51,917 bases of DNA from the NCBI GenBank assembly GCA_035528375.1, contig DATKYS010000140.1, positions 1-51,917 of the forward strand, read 5' to 3'. The first letter of the stretch is position 1. Each line of letters opens with the position of its first letter. This DNA comes from a bacterium (GTDB lineage Bacteria > RBG-13-66-14). The notes beneath the pieces were generated by a model. That model was given only the letters and a program-made list of their open reading frames with translations. It had not been told where the DNA came from and did not search any database. Positions 42,178-51,616 of this stretch are shown here, in pieces. The position numbers were made by a program, and so were the translations under genes.

Positions 42178-43200
42178 TTACAGGTTCAGCTCACCCTGCC
42201 GCCCCCGCCGGGGCGTGAGGCCCAGGTGGTCCCAGGCCCGGGGCATGGCCACCCGCCCCTGGGGGGTGCGGGCGATGAAGCCCTCCTGGATCAAAAACGG
42301 CTCGTGGACCTCCTCCAGGGTGTCCGGCTCCTCGCCCACGGCCACGGCGATGGTCTTCACCCCGGTGGGCCCGCCGCCGAACTTGGCGCACAGGGTGCGC
42401 AGGACGGTCCGGTCCATCTCGTCGAGCCCGGCCGAGTCCACGCCGAGGAGCCCTAGCGCCTCGTCGGCCACCCTCGCGGTGACCGCCCCGTCGGCCTTCA
42501 CCTCGGCGTAGTCGCGCACCCGGCGCAGCAATCTGTTCGCCACCCGGGGCGTGCCGCGGCTACGGCGGGCTATCTCCCCCACCCCCCTGTCGTCTATCCG
42601 GACGCCCATGATTTTAGCCGAGCGCCGCAGGATGGTGTCTATCTCCTCCACGGGGTAGTAGCCGAGGCGCAGCGCCACGCCGAATCGCGCCCGCAAAGGC
42701 GATGACAGGAGCCCCACCCGGGTCGTCGCCCCCACCAGGGTGTAGCGCTTGAGGTCGAGCTTGATGGAGCGCGCCGCCGGACCGGAATCTATCACGATGT
42801 CCAGCCGAAAGTCCTCCATAGCCGGGTAGAGGTATTCCTCGACGATGGTGGGCAGGCGGTGGACCTCGTCAATGAAGAGGATGTCGCGGTGGTCGAGGGC
42901 GGTGAGGATGCCGGCCAGGTCGCCGGGGCGTTCCATGGCGGGTCCCGAAGTGCTCCGCATCTCCGCGCCGGTCTCGCGGGCGATGATGTGGGCCAGGGTG
43001 GTCTTGCCCAACCCCGGAGGACCGGAGAGAAGGACGTGGTCGAGGGCCTCGCCGCGCCGCCGGGCGGCCTCGATGAACACGACGAGCTGCTCGATCACCC
43101 CCCGCTGGCCGACGAACTCCGCCAGCTTGTCGGGGCGCAGGTTGCGCTCGACGAAGTCCTCGGGCTGCGGGGTGGGGTCAACGACGCTCGACTCGGGCAC
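42178..43200 (-). CDS. ruvB: Holliday junction branch-migration ATPase RuvB
   Basis: 340 residues. RuvB hexamers drive branch migration of Holliday junctions with RuvA. Walker A GPPGLGKT at residues 60-67, Walker [11 protein letters not shown], sensor and arginine-finger region ([20 protein letters not shown]), and the C-terminal winged helix ([20 protein letters not shown]). GTG at 43200. No ruvA or ruvC lies nearby; a lipoprotein gene is just upstream. Confidence 0.98.
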   Translation of the reverse strand: MPESSVVDPTPQPEDFVERNLRPDKLAEFVGQRGVIEQLVVFIEAARRRGEALDHVLLSGPPGLGKTTLAHIIARETGAEMRSTSGPAMERPGDLAGILTALDHRDILFIDEVHRLPTIVEEYLYPAMEDFRLDIVIDSGPAARSIKLDLKRYTLVGATTRVGLLSSPLRARFGVALRLGYYPVEEIDTILRRSAKIMGVRIDDRGVGEIARRSRGTPRVANRLLRRVRDYAEVKADGAVTARVADEALGLLGVDSAGLDEMDRTVLRTLCAKFGGGPTGVKTIAVAVGEEPDTLEEVHEPFLIQEGFIARTPQGRVAMPRAWDHLGLTPRRGRQGELNL

Positions 43201-43214
43201 GCCGGCTCCTCGTA

Positions 43215-43760
43215 TTACAGGCGGTACAGGGCCTTGAGCCAGCCCCAGGAATGCTCGCCGACCTTCTGGTCGCTCCAGCGGGTGATTATCCAGTCCCCGT
43301 CCTGCTTCTGCATGTCGAAATTGGCGTAACCGGTGATGTAGTAAGAATCGTAATCTTCATTGTAATAATAGATGATTCTGTAGTAAATCGGTCCGCTCGT
43401 ATAGATGCTGGCCCCTTCGATTAGCGGTTCCATGTCCTTAAGAGCGAGATATATGTCAATCCCCGTGGCCTCGTAGAACATGTTGCGCGTGGCTGTCCGT
43501 TCCGAAGAGATGGTCCAAATACCGTCGGGGGGTATCCTGTAGTCGCCGGGTTGGGTGTCCCAATCCTCTCTGTCGAATGCGAAGCGGAAATCGTCGTCCA
43601 GAACCTGATACACGAAGCTGCTGTCCTGTATGGCGTAGGAATCTTCGAGGTAACGGAGCGTGTTGTAGGGTGTGGAGAGGTCGGGGCCCGGCCCCGGCGG
43701 CAGGCTGAAGCAGCCGCCGAGGAGCGTCAGGGTTGCGAGAAAGGGAATCGCTCTTCTCAT
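43215..43760 (-). CDS. Predicted lipoprotein, function unknown
   Basis: 181 residues from ATG at 43760, which has GGAGGA ahead; a longer frame upstream is not credible. Signal peptide with lipobox LLGGC. The mature protein resembles small NTF2-like or SnoaL-like folds in layout: [20 protein letters not shown] then helix, and a closing stretch [15 protein letters not shown]. That comparison is weak. It precedes ruvB by 14 bases. Confidence 0.65.
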   Translation of the reverse strand: MRRAIPFLATLTLLGGCFSLPPGPGPDLSTPYNTLRYLEDSYAIQDSSFVYQVLDDDFRFAFDREDWDTQPGDYRIPPDGIWTISSERTATRNMFYEATGIDIYLALKDMEPLIEGASIYTSGPIYYRIIYYYNEDYDSYYITGYANFDMQKQDGDWIITRWSDQKVGEHSWGWLKALYRL

Positions 43761-43816
43761 TCTTCCTCCACACGCAAAACTACCCGCCCCGCCCCGGCTT
43801 GTCAAGGGAAAGAAAA

Positions 43817-43838
43817 GGGGAGCGGCCGGGCGCTCCCC
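43817..43838 (-). terminator. Rho-independent terminator
   Basis: GGGGAGCG (43817-43824) and CGCTCCCC (43831-43838) arms; on the minus strand the T-rich TTTTCTTT follows. It closes the transcript of the barrel gene at 43863. Confidence 0.8.
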
Positions 43839-43862
43839 CTTCACCAGGGCAATCCTTTCGCC

Positions 43863-44852
43863 TCAGAAGGCGACCACGGCGTCCAGCGTCACGGTGTCGT
43901 TTTTCACGTCGCCGGGCTCGTCCTCGGCCGTGTACTCGAGCTTGAACGCCAGCCACTCCAGCGGCGCGAAGCCCAACCCTCCGGCGATTCGGGAAAACTC
44001 GTCGTTCCCGGTAGCGGTGTCCGGGTCCCAGGAGCCGTAGCGCGCGAAGGCGTAAACAGGCGCGAAAATTTCGTCGAAGCGGAACACCGCCTCGGCGTAA
44101 TACCCCGAAGAATCCACCGCCTCGTCCACGCCGTCTGCGCCCAGGACGTACTCGCCGGTCAGCTCCAGGCCCCACTGTTCGAGGTGCAGGTGCCCGCCGT
44201 AGCGCGCGGACTCCAACTTCTCGTCTTGGGCCCCCTCGTTGGACAGGACCGCCGAGGCGCCGAAGTGCAGCCAGTCCAGGGCGGGTACGACGTCCAGCCG
44301 GGCGCCGTAGGCCCAGCGGTCCGGCGCGGCGGGCTCGCCCTCGATCTCCGGCTCCTCGAGGGGGAGGTACAGCATGTACGCGTCAAAATCGAAGAACCCC
44401 GTGCGGGCGTAACCCGCGAAGCCCAGCTCGGTCATGCCGTCCTCAAAGCCCGTGCTCGTGGTCAGGGGTGCGCTCACCGTCGGGCGGTCCGGGGTCGCGT
44501 AACGCAGGAAGTCCCAGCCGAAGGGGACGTCGAAGTTCCCGAAATACACGCCGGCGGTGGTGAGAAAATCATCCCCCTCTGGCAGGTGGAGGTCCAGGAG
44601 GGTGGCGGCCGGCTCCACCTCGACGCGCCCATCCTCCTTCTCCAGGACGACCCCCGCGGCGTATTCGGCCCAGTCGGTGAAGACGCCCGTCAGGTCTACC
44701 TCCAGGGCGCCGAGGAGACCGTCCGTGGTCGTCTCGTCGGCGAGGGTCGCGGCGACGCCGGCGTCGAAGAAACCGGATAGGGCGGGGCCGTCGTAATCCG
44801 CCGCCGCCGTGATAGCGCAAAGAATCAGTAGAGCGGTGACAAGGCGGTGCAA
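43863..44852 (-). CDS. Porin-like outer-membrane beta-barrel protein
   Basis: 329 residues. TTG start at 44852 with GGAGGTG about seven bases ahead; no ATG or GTG is better placed. Signal peptide (to about ITAAA) followed by alternating strands with aromatic girdles (AGVYFGNFDVPFGWDFLRYA, GFEDGMTELGFAGYARTGFF, FARYGSWDPDTATGNDEF) and ending in VTLDAVVAF. Layout resembles phosphate-selective or short-chain porins. A terminal phenylalanine suits BamA recognition. Single gene with its own terminator. Confidence 0.7.
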   Translation of the reverse strand: MHRLVTALLILCAITAAADYDGPALSGFFDAGVAATLADETTTDGLLGALEVDLTGVFTDWAEYAAGVVLEKEDGRVEVEPAATLLDLHLPEGDDFLTTAGVYFGNFDVPFGWDFLRYATPDRPTVSAPLTTSTGFEDGMTELGFAGYARTGFFDFDAYMLYLPLEEPEIEGEPAAPDRWAYGARLDVVPALDWLHFGASAVLSNEGAQDEKLESARYGGHLHLEQWGLELTGEYVLGADGVDEAVDSSGYYAEAVFRFDEIFAPVYAFARYGSWDPDTATGNDEFSRIAGGLGFAPLEWLAFKLEYTAEDEPGDVKNDTVTLDAVVAF

Positions 44853-44939
44853 GGTTCACCTCCGAGTTGAGTTAAAGCGTGTTATTTTTATATTATATCG
44901 TGGCACGATTGGGTCTGTCAAAAATGTGCCGCGGTGTTG

Positions 44940-45180
44940 CGACGATGTAGGGGCGAGTGTCCGCACCCGCCCGTTGAAGATTGAATCCTAAATGCGCTTG
45001 CGATGGCGTAGGGGCCGACCTTTAGGTCGGCCCGTTTTTCAAAGAAAGCCCTCACCCGGGCCCGAGCCTCGCGGATTGCGATGATATAGGGGCGGATGTC
45101 CAAACCCGCCCGCTCGTTCTGACTGGATGTAGCGCCGCGGCGGCCCGCGGAGGGGCCGCCCTACACTGCTTTGGGAGGAG
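44940..45180. repeat. Cluster of dispersed palindromic modules
   Basis: A chain of modules: GTAGGGGCGAGTGTCCGCAC, GTAGGGGCCGACCTTTAGG with TCGGCCCG (about 45009-45034), an ATAGGGGCGGATGTCC module, and GGCGGCCCGCGGAGGGGCCG with CCCTACA at about 45139-45165. No gene in the 44853-45181 gap, apart from an AT-rich patch at 44880-44900 that could be the promoter of the barrel gene. Confidence 0.7.
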
Positions 45181-45181
45181 G

Positions 45182-46438
45182 TTATGTTTTCAGCGGTTTC
45201 TTCTTCGCGGCGGGGAAGAGGACGTTGTTGAGAATCAGCCGGTAGCCCGGCGAATGGGGGTAGAGGGAGAGCTCGGTGGGCGGGTCGCCGACGAAGTGCT
45301 GGTAATCCTCGGGGTCGTGGCCGCCGAGGAAGCTGAAGGCCCCCTCACCGCAAACCCCGTAGAGGTACTTCACCTCGTCCAGGCCGTCCACGGTGGCCAG
45401 GACCACGCAGGAGTCCTTGACCTCGTCGCGGACGAAGGCGGTGTCCTGCCCCATGAAGTCGGGGATGGTGCGGACGTGGCACTGGGTCAGGAGGGTGGGA
45501 ATCGGGTCGAACTTGGCGGCGAATTCGAAGAGGGTGAAGGTGGGCCGCACACCGGCGGGCAGGTCGTAGAGCCCCCGCCCCCGGGGCGTGTCTATGGACG
45601 AAATCTCGTACAGGTTCGGGTCGGGGTAAACCTCGAAGTCGCTGAAGGCCAGGCAGCGTGAGTAATCTAACTTGGAGTTGTAGCCCGGTGTGACGGGCGT
45701 GCCGTCAATGGAGGGGTCCACGATGTCAATCCCCGACGCGGCCAGGGCCACGTCCAGGCTCGCCGGGGCCGAGCACATGGCGAACAGGAACCCACCCGAC
45801 TCCACGTACCGGCGAATCTTTTCCGCCACGGCCAGCTTGTGCTCGGGCACCGTGGCGTAACCGGCCTCGCGCGCCGCCCGCTCGAACTCCGACCGCATCG
45901 TGCGGAACCACTCCGCCTGGCCCTCGGACCGCGAAAATTTTCCGTACTGCCCGGTGAAGTCCTCGTGGTGCAGGTGGAGCCAATCGTAGCGGTCCAGAGC
46001 GCCGGAGAGGACCTCGGCGTCCCAGATACGCTCGTAGGGTATTTCGGCGTAGGTGAGCGCCAGCATCACCGCGTCGTCCCAGGGCTCGTAGGTGTAGGGG
46101 GCGTAAACCGCCACCTGGGGCGCCTTTTCCAGAAGGACGGAGTCCATGTTCTCCGTCTCGATGGTGGTCCGGATGGCCGCCTCGGCGGCGGCGTCCACCG
46201 GCTCCAGCGCCACGCCGCGCACCGCCGCCAGCTCGACCAGGCCCGGGACATCGGGGGTGAGCCAGCTCCCGCCGCGGTAATTCAGGAGCCACTCGCAGTC
46301 GTAATCCTCGGAAAGGACCCAGTAGGCCACGCCGTAGGCCTTGAGGTGGTCGGTCTGGGCGGAGTCCATGGGGATGAGGTAGGACCCCCACGCCGGGGCG
46401 AGCGTAACAAGGAGGGTGATGAAGAGGTTGCGTTTCAT
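45182..46438 (-). CDS. Conserved secreted protein of a Bacteroidetes-type family (often mislabelled asparagine synthetase B)
   Basis: 418 residues with a signal peptide (MKRNLFITLLVTLAPAWGS). I recognise the pattern LIPMDSAQTDHLKAYGVAYW, CEWLLNYRGGSWL, YDWLHLHHEDFTGQYGKF and SPGYRLILNNVLFPAAKKK from a family widespread in Bacteroidetes. It carries the misleading name asparagine synthetase B, but has neither a glutaminase nor an ATP-pyrophosphatase domain. The function is unknown; GGFLFAMCSAPASLDVALA and FSFLGGHDPEDYQH suggest a ThuA or GATase1-like fold. It stands alone. Confidence 0.75.
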   Translation of the reverse strand: MKRNLFITLLVTLAPAWGSYLIPMDSAQTDHLKAYGVAYWVLSEDYDCEWLLNYRGGSWLTPDVPGLVELAAVRGVALEPVDAAAEAAIRTTIETENMDSVLLEKAPQVAVYAPYTYEPWDDAVMLALTYAEIPYERIWDAEVLSGALDRYDWLHLHHEDFTGQYGKFSRSEGQAEWFRTMRSEFERAAREAGYATVPEHKLAVAEKIRRYVESGGFLFAMCSAPASLDVALAASGIDIVDPSIDGTPVTPGYNSKLDYSRCLAFSDFEVYPDPNLYEISSIDTPRGRGLYDLPAGVRPTFTLFEFAAKFDPIPTLLTQCHVRTIPDFMGQDTAFVRDEVKDSCVVLATVDGLDEVKYLYGVCGEGAFSFLGGHDPEDYQHFVGDPPTELSLYPHSPGYRLILNNVLFPAAKKKPLKT

Positions 46439-46489
46439 GGGACGGGTAATATACGGGCAGCGCGCGTCGTCGTTCCAGGAGGGGGACGT

Positions 46490-46530
46490 AAACGACGGGC
46501 GGGTGTGGACACCCGCCCCTACGGGGTTTG
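46490..46530. repeat. Dispersed palindromic module
   Basis: One clear copy of CGGGCGGGTGTGGACACCCG with CCCCTACGG, between the secreted protein gene and the coiled-coil gene. Confidence 0.7.
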
Positions 46531-46537
46531 GTTCTAA

Positions 46538-46972
46538 TTACAAATCTGCCAGGTCGTCGTCGGAATCGCCCTTCTTCAGGCGCTCCAGGTCCTCGGCGGA
46601 CTTCTGCTCCCGCGAAACTTCGCCGACCTCACCGGCGGCCCCGGACTCCTCCCCCACCATGTCGTCAATCTGCCCCTTCAGTAGCTCCGCCCGGTCGGTC
46701 GGGGTGAGCTCGGGCGCGGCCCCCTCGGAAACCTCGGCCTCGGCCAGGAGTTTTTCCGCCTCGGCGAGCTTCCCGCGGCAGCGCCCCTCGTCCTCCTTGA
46801 GCTCCGCGAGCTTCGCGTCGGCGGCCTCGACGAGGTGCGGCTTGGCGGCCGTCTCGGCCAGGCGGCGGCGCTCCTCCCACAATTTGATGTCTTCCAGAAC
46901 CCGCCCAAGGTCCTTCTCGAAGACCTTCTTGACCTTGAGCGCCTCGTAGTATCCTTGCCCATGCCCGGCCAT
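46538..46972 (-). CDS. Coiled-coil protein, PspA operon partner
   Basis: 144 residues, almost wholly charged and helical (FEKDLGRVLEDIKLWEERRR, LAELKEDEGRCRGKLAEAEK). It ends ERLKKGDSDDDLADL, nearly the same tail as the PspA protein just upstream, which ends KRLKEGDADSDLKDL. No signal or membrane segment, so it is cytoplasmic. It follows pspA by 78 bases on the same strand. The shared tail suggests a common docking partner or origin; function unknown. Confidence 0.7.
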   Translation of the reverse strand: MAGHGQGYYEALKVKKVFEKDLGRVLEDIKLWEERRRLAETAAKPHLVEAADAKLAELKEDEGRCRGKLAEAEKLLAEAEVSEGAAPELTPTDRAELLKGQIDDMVGEESGAAGEVGEVSREQKSAEDLERLKKGDSDDDLADL

Positions 46973-47050
46973 GGCCCGCCCCTTCGTGGGTAAGAATGGC
47001 GCGGGGGAGGAGCGGCGCGGCCCCTCCCCCGTTAGGTATGCGAAAATCGG

Positions 47051-47734
47051 CTACAGGTCCTTCAAGTCGGAGTCGGCGTCGCCTTCCTTCAGCCGCTTGA
47101 GCTGCTCGTCCACGCCGACCTTCTCCAGTTGCTCGAACTCCTTGTCGAGGCTGTCGGTCTCGAGCTCGGCCATGTCCACGGCGGCCTCGCCCTCGGCCTC
47201 GAGCTTGTCCACCTTTTCCTCCATGCGGTCGAAGGTGGAGAAGGCGCCGGAGTCGTTGATGCCGGCCATTGTCTCGTGGATCTGCTTCTGGGCCTCGGCG
47301 CGCTTGGCCCGGGCGATGAGGAGCTGCTTCTGGCTCTTGCACTCCTCTATCTTGCGCTGGAGCTGGCGGAGCGAGCTCTTCAGGGCCTCGGTGGCCTGCT
47401 TCTGCTTCTCCCACTGCTCCTTGAAGCCGCGGGCGTTCTCGGCGGCGCTGGTCTTGCGTAAGAGGGCTTCCTGGGCCAGGTCCTCGCGCCCCGCGGTCAT
47501 GGCCTGCTTGGCCTTTTCGGCCCAGTCGAAGGCGTCCTTCTTCGACCTGTCGTACTGGTTGTAGAGCCGCTTCTCGTCGGCGACGGTCACCATCACCTGT
47601 TTCTTGGCCTCGGCGTAATGCTCCTCCATCTCGTACACCATCTGGTTGAGCATCTTCTCCGGGTCCTCGGCCTTTTCCAGCATGGCGTTGATGTTCGCCT
47701 TGAGGATGTCTCCCATGCGCTTGAAGATTCCCAT
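47051..47734 (-). CDS. pspA: Phage shock protein A / IM30-family protein
   Basis: 227 residues. PspA forms ESCRT-III-like rods that bind and protect the inner membrane under stress. The N-terminal amphipathic helix and start MGIFKRMGDILKANINAMLE and the helices PEKMLNQMVYEMEEHYAEAK, KKDAFDWAEKAKQAMTAGRE and LKSSLRQLQRKIEECKSQKQ match the family. The ATG follows GGGAGAG. It is flanked by a YbjN/CesT-like gene upstream and the tail-sharing coiled-coil gene downstream; no pspF or pspBC is present. Confidence 0.93.
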   Translation of the reverse strand: MGIFKRMGDILKANINAMLEKAEDPEKMLNQMVYEMEEHYAEAKKQVMVTVADEKRLYNQYDRSKKDAFDWAEKAKQAMTAGREDLAQEALLRKTSAAENARGFKEQWEKQKQATEALKSSLRQLQRKIEECKSQKQLLIARAKRAEAQKQIHETMAGINDSGAFSTFDRMEEKVDKLEAEGEAAVDMAELETDSLDKEFEQLEKVGVDEQLKRLKEGDADSDLKDL

Positions 47735-47787
47735 GATCTCTCCCGTATCCGGTGAAGTTTTTTTACCTTTGCATGTGTAAAATAAGG

Positions 47788-48162
47788 CTAGCCCTTCCGA
47801 ATGGCGTTGTAAATCATCTGTGCGCCGTTCTCCAGGGCCATGACGCTGGCGTGGATTTCGTCGGCGTGGATGCCGGCCCCCTCCACGGAGTCCACGAGGA
47901 CCAGGTCGCCGCCGTCAATGGCGACCGCGCCGTGGTCCAGCTTCATGTTCAGGGCCAGGAGTTTCTTTAAGAAGGCGGCGTCGGCGCCGGACGGCACCTC
48001 GGCCAGCTTCAGCCGGAAGAGAACCAGGTTCTCCGCCACCGAGATGACCACGTTGGTCGAGTCGTCGTGGTCGGCGTTGACCAACCAGACCCCCTCGGCG
48101 ACCTGGTTGTAGTCGTAGTTCAGGCTGAGGAAGAAGTGTTCCAGTTTCTCAGGCGTGAGCAT
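47788..48162 (-). CDS. YbjN/CesT-like protein, PspA operon
   Basis: 124 residues in the layout of the YbjN or type III chaperone (CesT) fold: EKLEHFFLSLNYDYNQVAEG, NVVISVAENLVLFRLKLAEV, LLALNMKLDHGAVAIDGGDL, VLVDSVEGAGIHADE. Such proteins bind partner proteins; members occur beside pspA in several phyla. It starts 53 bases before pspA and is probably co-transcribed. The 48163-48381 gap behind it shows no gene. Confidence 0.7.
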   Translation of the reverse strand: MLTPEKLEHFFLSLNYDYNQVAEGVWLVNADHDDSTNVVISVAENLVLFRLKLAEVPSGADAAFLKKLLALNMKLDHGAVAIDGGDLVLVDSVEGAGIHADEIHASVMALENGAQMIYNAIRKG

Positions 48163-48381
48163 GGCGCCCCCTTGAATTTTAGTAAATCAGTGGTTCGCGT
48201 TTCAGGGAACTCAGTCTACCAAAGGGAGTCTTGCCGGGCAAGGGGAATCGGATGGGTGGTTGTGGCGTGCGTCTTCGGGTACATGCAACGGGTAACCGGT
48301 CGTCACCCCAACCACCGGCAGGGGATGGATGCGGGTCTGGGTGCGGGGTGCAAAAAAGAGGTTTACAAAAGGCGACATCGG

Positions 48382-48639
48382 CTAACGGTACACCTCCCGT
48401 CTATGCCTCACGCGGATGACCAGGATCAATAGCCGGTCATCCTCGACCTGATAGATGACCCGGTAATCGCCGATTCTGATGCGGTAGCGGTCGGCCGAAT
48501 CCGTTATTTTACGTACACCCGGCGGTCGCGGCTCCGACGCCAGTTGCTCTATCCTCTTGATTATCCTTGTATAAACGGCAGGGGTCAGCTGTTTTAAATC
48601 CCGGTACGCCCGTTTCGTCAGGACCACCCGGTGAGCCAT
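48382..48639 (-). CDS. RelE/ParE-family toxin
   Basis: 85 residues with the RelE-type layout: VLTKRAYRDLKQLTPAVYTR, EPRPPGVRKITDSADRYRIR, GDYRVIYQVEDDRLLILVIR and a final VRHRREVYR. RelE toxins cut mRNA on the ribosome. The arginines, late histidine and final tyrosine expected for activity are present. The gene begins where the antitoxin stop ends. Confidence 0.92.
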   Translation of the reverse strand: MAHRVVLTKRAYRDLKQLTPAVYTRIIKRIEQLASEPRPPGVRKITDSADRYRIRIGDYRVIYQVEDDRLLILVIRVRHRREVYR

Positions 48640-48909
48640 CTAGTCCAGCCCGAGCTCGGCCTTGATCTGCTCCAGGCTGATGGTGCCTTCCCGCCGCACC
48701 TCTTTTAGAATTGTTTCCGCTTCCCGGTTGTCCATCTCGTCTGAGTATCGCTCCAGGAGTTCGAGAAAGAGCAGGTAGCGCTGCGGCGGGATGAGCACCG
48801 CCTGTTTCTTGTTGCGTCGGGTTATGATGTAATCCTCTAGACCGTAGTGAATTTTGTTTAGCAGGTCGGCCAAGGTAGCCCGGGCTTCGGTTATGGAAAT
48901 GGTCTTCAT
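48640..48909 (-). CDS. Phd/YefM-family antitoxin
   Basis: 89 residues: MKTISITEARATLADLLNKI, then YIITRRNKKQAVLIPPQRYL, typical of the Phd/YefM DNA-binding domain, and a C-terminal helix (SLEQIKAELGLD) that would cover the toxin. It directly precedes the RelE toxin gene on the same strand. Autoregulation through the palindrome at 48922-48947 is likely. Confidence 0.9.
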   Translation of the reverse strand: MKTISITEARATLADLLNKIHYGLEDYIITRRNKKQAVLIPPQRYLLFLELLERYSDEMDNREAETILKEVRREGTISLEQIKAELGLD

Positions 48910-48921
48910 CGCTGCCCCTAA

Positions 48922-48947
48922 ATGTACGTAATGTACGTTACGTACAT
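48922..48947 (-). promoter_or_regulatory. Palindromic operator of the Phd/RelE pair
   Basis: ATGTACGTAA (48922-48931) and its exact inverse TTACGTACAT (48938-48947) are separated by TGTACG, so the GTACGT phrase occurs three times. It lies 13 bases ahead of the antitoxin start, the position for binding by the Phd antitoxin or toxin-antitoxin complex. Confidence 0.75.
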
Positions 48948-49002
48948 ATTGTAGCCGAACCCTTCTCCGATGTCAACCTACGGCCCCTGTAGTTCCCTCC
49001 GG

Positions 49003-50538
49003 TCACTCCCATTCAATAGTAGCTGGAGGTTTTGAGGACACGTCGTAGGTCACACGGTTGACGCCGGGGACCTCGTTGATTATCCGGCTGGAGATTTTCG
49101 CCAGCACCTCGTAGGGCATGCGGAACCAGTCGGCGGTCATGCCGTCCACGCTGGTCACGGCGCGCAGGGCGACGGTGTTGGCGTATGTGCGCTCGTCGCC
49201 CATCACCCCCACGCTCTTGACCGGCAGAAGGACGACGAAGGCCTGCCAGATGTCGTCGTAGATTCCCGCCGCATGGAGTTCTTCGAGGTAGATGACGTCG
49301 GCGGCGCGCAGGGTCGCCAGCCGTTCCCGGGTCACCTCGCCCAGGATGCGAATCGCCAGCCCCGGGCCGGGGAAGGGATGGCGCCCCAGTATTTCCGGTG
49401 GGATGCCCAGTTCCCGCCCCACCGCGCGCACCTCGTCCTTGAAGAGCTCCCGTAGCGGCTCCACCAGTTTCAGGTGCATCGTCACCGGCAGGCCGCCCAC
49501 GTTGTGGTGGCTCTTGATCGTGGCCGAAGGGCCCTTGACCGACACGCTCTCTATCACGTCGGGGTAGAGGGTGCCCTGGGCGAGGTACTCGGGCCTCGGC
49601 GACATGCCGTCGGCGGCGCGCTGGAAAATCTCGATGAAGGTGTGGCCGATGCGCTTGCGCTTCTCTTCGGGGTCGGTGACCCCCGCGAGGGCGGCGAGAA
49701 ACTCCTCCGACGCGTCCACCATCTTCACCGGCAGGCCGAGACCGGCGTAGCATTCCATGACCTCCGTCGCCTCGTCGGTCCGCAGGACGCCGTTGTCCAC
49801 GAAGATGCAGTGCAGGCGGTCGCCCAGCGCCCGGTGCAGCAGCACCGAGTTGACCGTGGAGTCCACCCCGCCCGAGAGGCCGCTGACCACGCCGCCGCCC
49901 CCCACCTCCTCGCGCACCCTCTCGATGGTTGACTCGATGAAGGAGCTCATGCGCCAGTCGCCGGCGCAGCCGCAGACGCGGTAGAGGAAATTTCGCAGGA
50001 TGGCCGGGCCCTCGGGGGTGTGGTGCACCTCGGGGTGGAACTGGACGCCGAAGATGGACCGGCCTTTGTCGCGCACCGCGGCGTAGGGCGAGTTGCCGGA
50101 GTGGGCGATGGCCTCGAAGCCCGGCGGCAGGGACTCCACCCGGTCGCCGTGGCTCATCCAGACCGGCTCTTCCCAGCCCAGCCCGGCGAAGAGGTCGGAG
50201 GAATCGGTGATGGAGAGCACGGCGGGGCCGTACTCCTTGCGCGTGGCCCGGCCCACCTCGCCGCCCAGGCGCTCCACCACGGCCTGCAGGCCGTAGCAGA
50301 TGCCCAGCACGGGCAGCTCGACCACGTCGAAGAAATTTTTCGGGAGGTGGGGCGCGCCGGGCTCCACGATGCTCGCCGGGCCTCCGGAGAGAATCAGCCC
50401 CCGCACCTCGGGGCCGAGGTACTCCTCCGGCGGCGTCGAGAACGGCTGAATCTCGCAGAAGACGTGCGCCTCGCGCACCTTGCGCGCGATGAGCTGCGTG
50501 TACTGGCTGCCGAAATCGAGGATGACGATGCGCTCCAT
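49003..50538 (-). CDS. guaA: GMP synthase (glutamine-hydrolysing)
   Basis: 511 residues from ATG at 50538, preceded by GAAGGAAG. GuaA converts XMP to GMP in purine synthesis. The glutamine amidotransferase domain has C81 in LGICYGLQ and the histidine and glutamate in [10 protein letters not shown]. The ATP-pyrophosphatase domain has GLSGGVDST near 222. The dimerisation domain is intact to [10 protein letters not shown] longer frame upstream has no credible start. It lies between the Phd/RelE pair and the secreted protein at 50643, on the same strand. Confidence 0.98.
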   Translation of the reverse strand: MERIVILDFGSQYTQLIARKVREAHVFCEIQPFSTPPEEYLGPEVRGLILSGGPASIVEPGAPHLPKNFFDVVELPVLGICYGLQAVVERLGGEVGRATRKEYGPAVLSITDSSDLFAGLGWEEPVWMSHGDRVESLPPGFEAIAHSGNSPYAAVRDKGRSIFGVQFHPEVHHTPEGPAILRNFLYRVCGCAGDWRMSSFIESTIERVREEVGGGGVVSGLSGGVDSTVNSVLLHRALGDRLHCIFVDNGVLRTDEATEVMECYAGLGLPVKMVDASEEFLAALAGVTDPEEKRKRIGHTFIEIFQRAADGMSPRPEYLAQGTLYPDVIESVSVKGPSATIKSHHNVGGLPVTMHLKLVEPLRELFKDEVRAVGRELGIPPEILGRHPFPGPGLAIRILGEVTRERLATLRAADVIYLEELHAAGIYDDIWQAFVVLLPVKSVGVMGDERTYANTVALRAVTSVDGMTADWFRMPYEVLAKISSRIINEVPGVNRVTYDVSSKPPATIEWE

Positions 50539-50602
50539 GCTTCCTTCGGATGCTGTTCGAGTGGCCCCCATTTTACCAGAGCGGCGGGCCCGTGTTGAAT
50601 GT

Positions 50603-50625
50603 AAAAAACCTCCCGCGGGGGAGGT
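50603..50625 (-). terminator. Rho-independent terminator
   Basis: Minus-strand ACCTCCC and GGGAGGT arms (four- to five-base loop) followed by TTTTTT (50603-50608), 18 bases after the stop of the gene at 50643. Confidence 0.8.
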
Positions 50626-50642
50626 CTTCTGTTTCGAGGCGG

Positions 50643-51602
50643 CTATTTCAGCCCGTCGTCCAGGCAGACCCCCCACTCGACGACGGCGAAGCCCTCCCGC
50701 TCGAACTTCGGAATCACCGGCTCGGGGAGATACCAGTCCGCCGTCGCCATGGCCGCGTCCAGCGGTTCTATCAGGAAAAACAGGCGCAGGACGCTGTCCG
50801 GTTCCGGCTCGACGCGCAGACCCACCACGGCGTCAATCTCCTCCGTCTGGGGGTAGACCGCGTAGAATAAGGATTCGGTCAGCCGCGGCGTCCAGTATTC
50901 CAGGAAGTCGTCCGCCTCGCGGTCCCGGAAGCCGTACTCCCGCAGGGTGTGGGCGAAGAAGTCGCTCATGACGTCGCTTGTTACGAGCCAGCCGTGCCCC
51001 CGCTGCCAGACGTCGGGCGCGTCGGCCTCGTAGAAGAGGTAGCCGTAGCGCGGGGCGTCGAAGATGACCTCCCCACCTCCGGCCTCACCGGCGGGGACGA
51101 CGACGTAGCCGATGCCGTTGTCCATCCAGCCGTCCGGCTCGACGGTGACGTTCCAGCCGTCGCCGTAGGGCGGGTCGGAGTAGGTCAGCGCGCAGCCTTC
51201 GGCCAGCTCCAGCCGGACCGTGACCTCGGTGGCCTCCGGCGGGTAGAGGTAGATGTTGGGCTTTTTCACGGTGATATTCAGAACTTCACCGGCTCCGGGC
51301 CTTATTAGGGTGAAGTTGATGTTGCGTCGCGTATCGGCGAAGAAGGATATGTCCTCGTAGGTAAAATCAACAAATCCAGGGGCGGAGCAGGTCACGTTGT
51401 ACTGCCCGGGTGGAACGTCACTCCGGGAGAAATACCCGTCTTCGTCGGATGTGGCGTGTATGTCCGTGCCTTCGACTCGGATGGTGGCGAATGGGATGGG
51501 CATCCCGCTCTCATCGCTGACCGTTCCCGACAGCGTGGCGCACTCCTCCGCCGATGCCGCCATGAATGAGGCCAGCACCAGCACGGCCAGTATTTTTCCC
51601 AT
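50643..51602 (-). CDS. Secreted protein with carboxypeptidase-regulatory-like domain, tandem paralogue
   Basis: 319 residues from ATG at 51602, with GAGGGG ahead; the frame upstream overlaps the next gene. Signal peptide (to about ASAEE), then a carboxypeptidase regulatory-like (CNA-B or transthyretin) domain: [20 protein letters not shown] and [20 protein letters not shown]. The remaining 200 residues ([15 protein letters not shown] to [13 protein letters not shown]) form an unknown domain that recurs in the partial gene at 51617. The stretch [11 protein letters not shown] is typical of surface or secreted proteins. Function unknown. Confidence 0.75.
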   Translation of the reverse strand: MGKILAVLVLASFMAASAEECATLSGTVSDESGMPIPFATIRVEGTDIHATSDEDGYFSRSDVPPGQYNVTCSAPGFVDFTYEDISFFADTRRNINFTLIRPGAGEVLNITVKKPNIYLYPPEATEVTVRLELAEGCALTYSDPPYGDGWNVTVEPDGWMDNGIGYVVVPAGEAGGGEVIFDAPRYGYLFYEADAPDVWQRGHGWLVTSDVMSDFFAHTLREYGFRDREADDFLEYWTPRLTESLFYAVYPQTEEIDAVVGLRVEPEPDSVLRLFFLIEPLDAAMATADWYLPEPVIPKFEREGFAVVEWGVCLDDGLK

Positions 51603-51616
51603 CGGCACCCCTCGAT

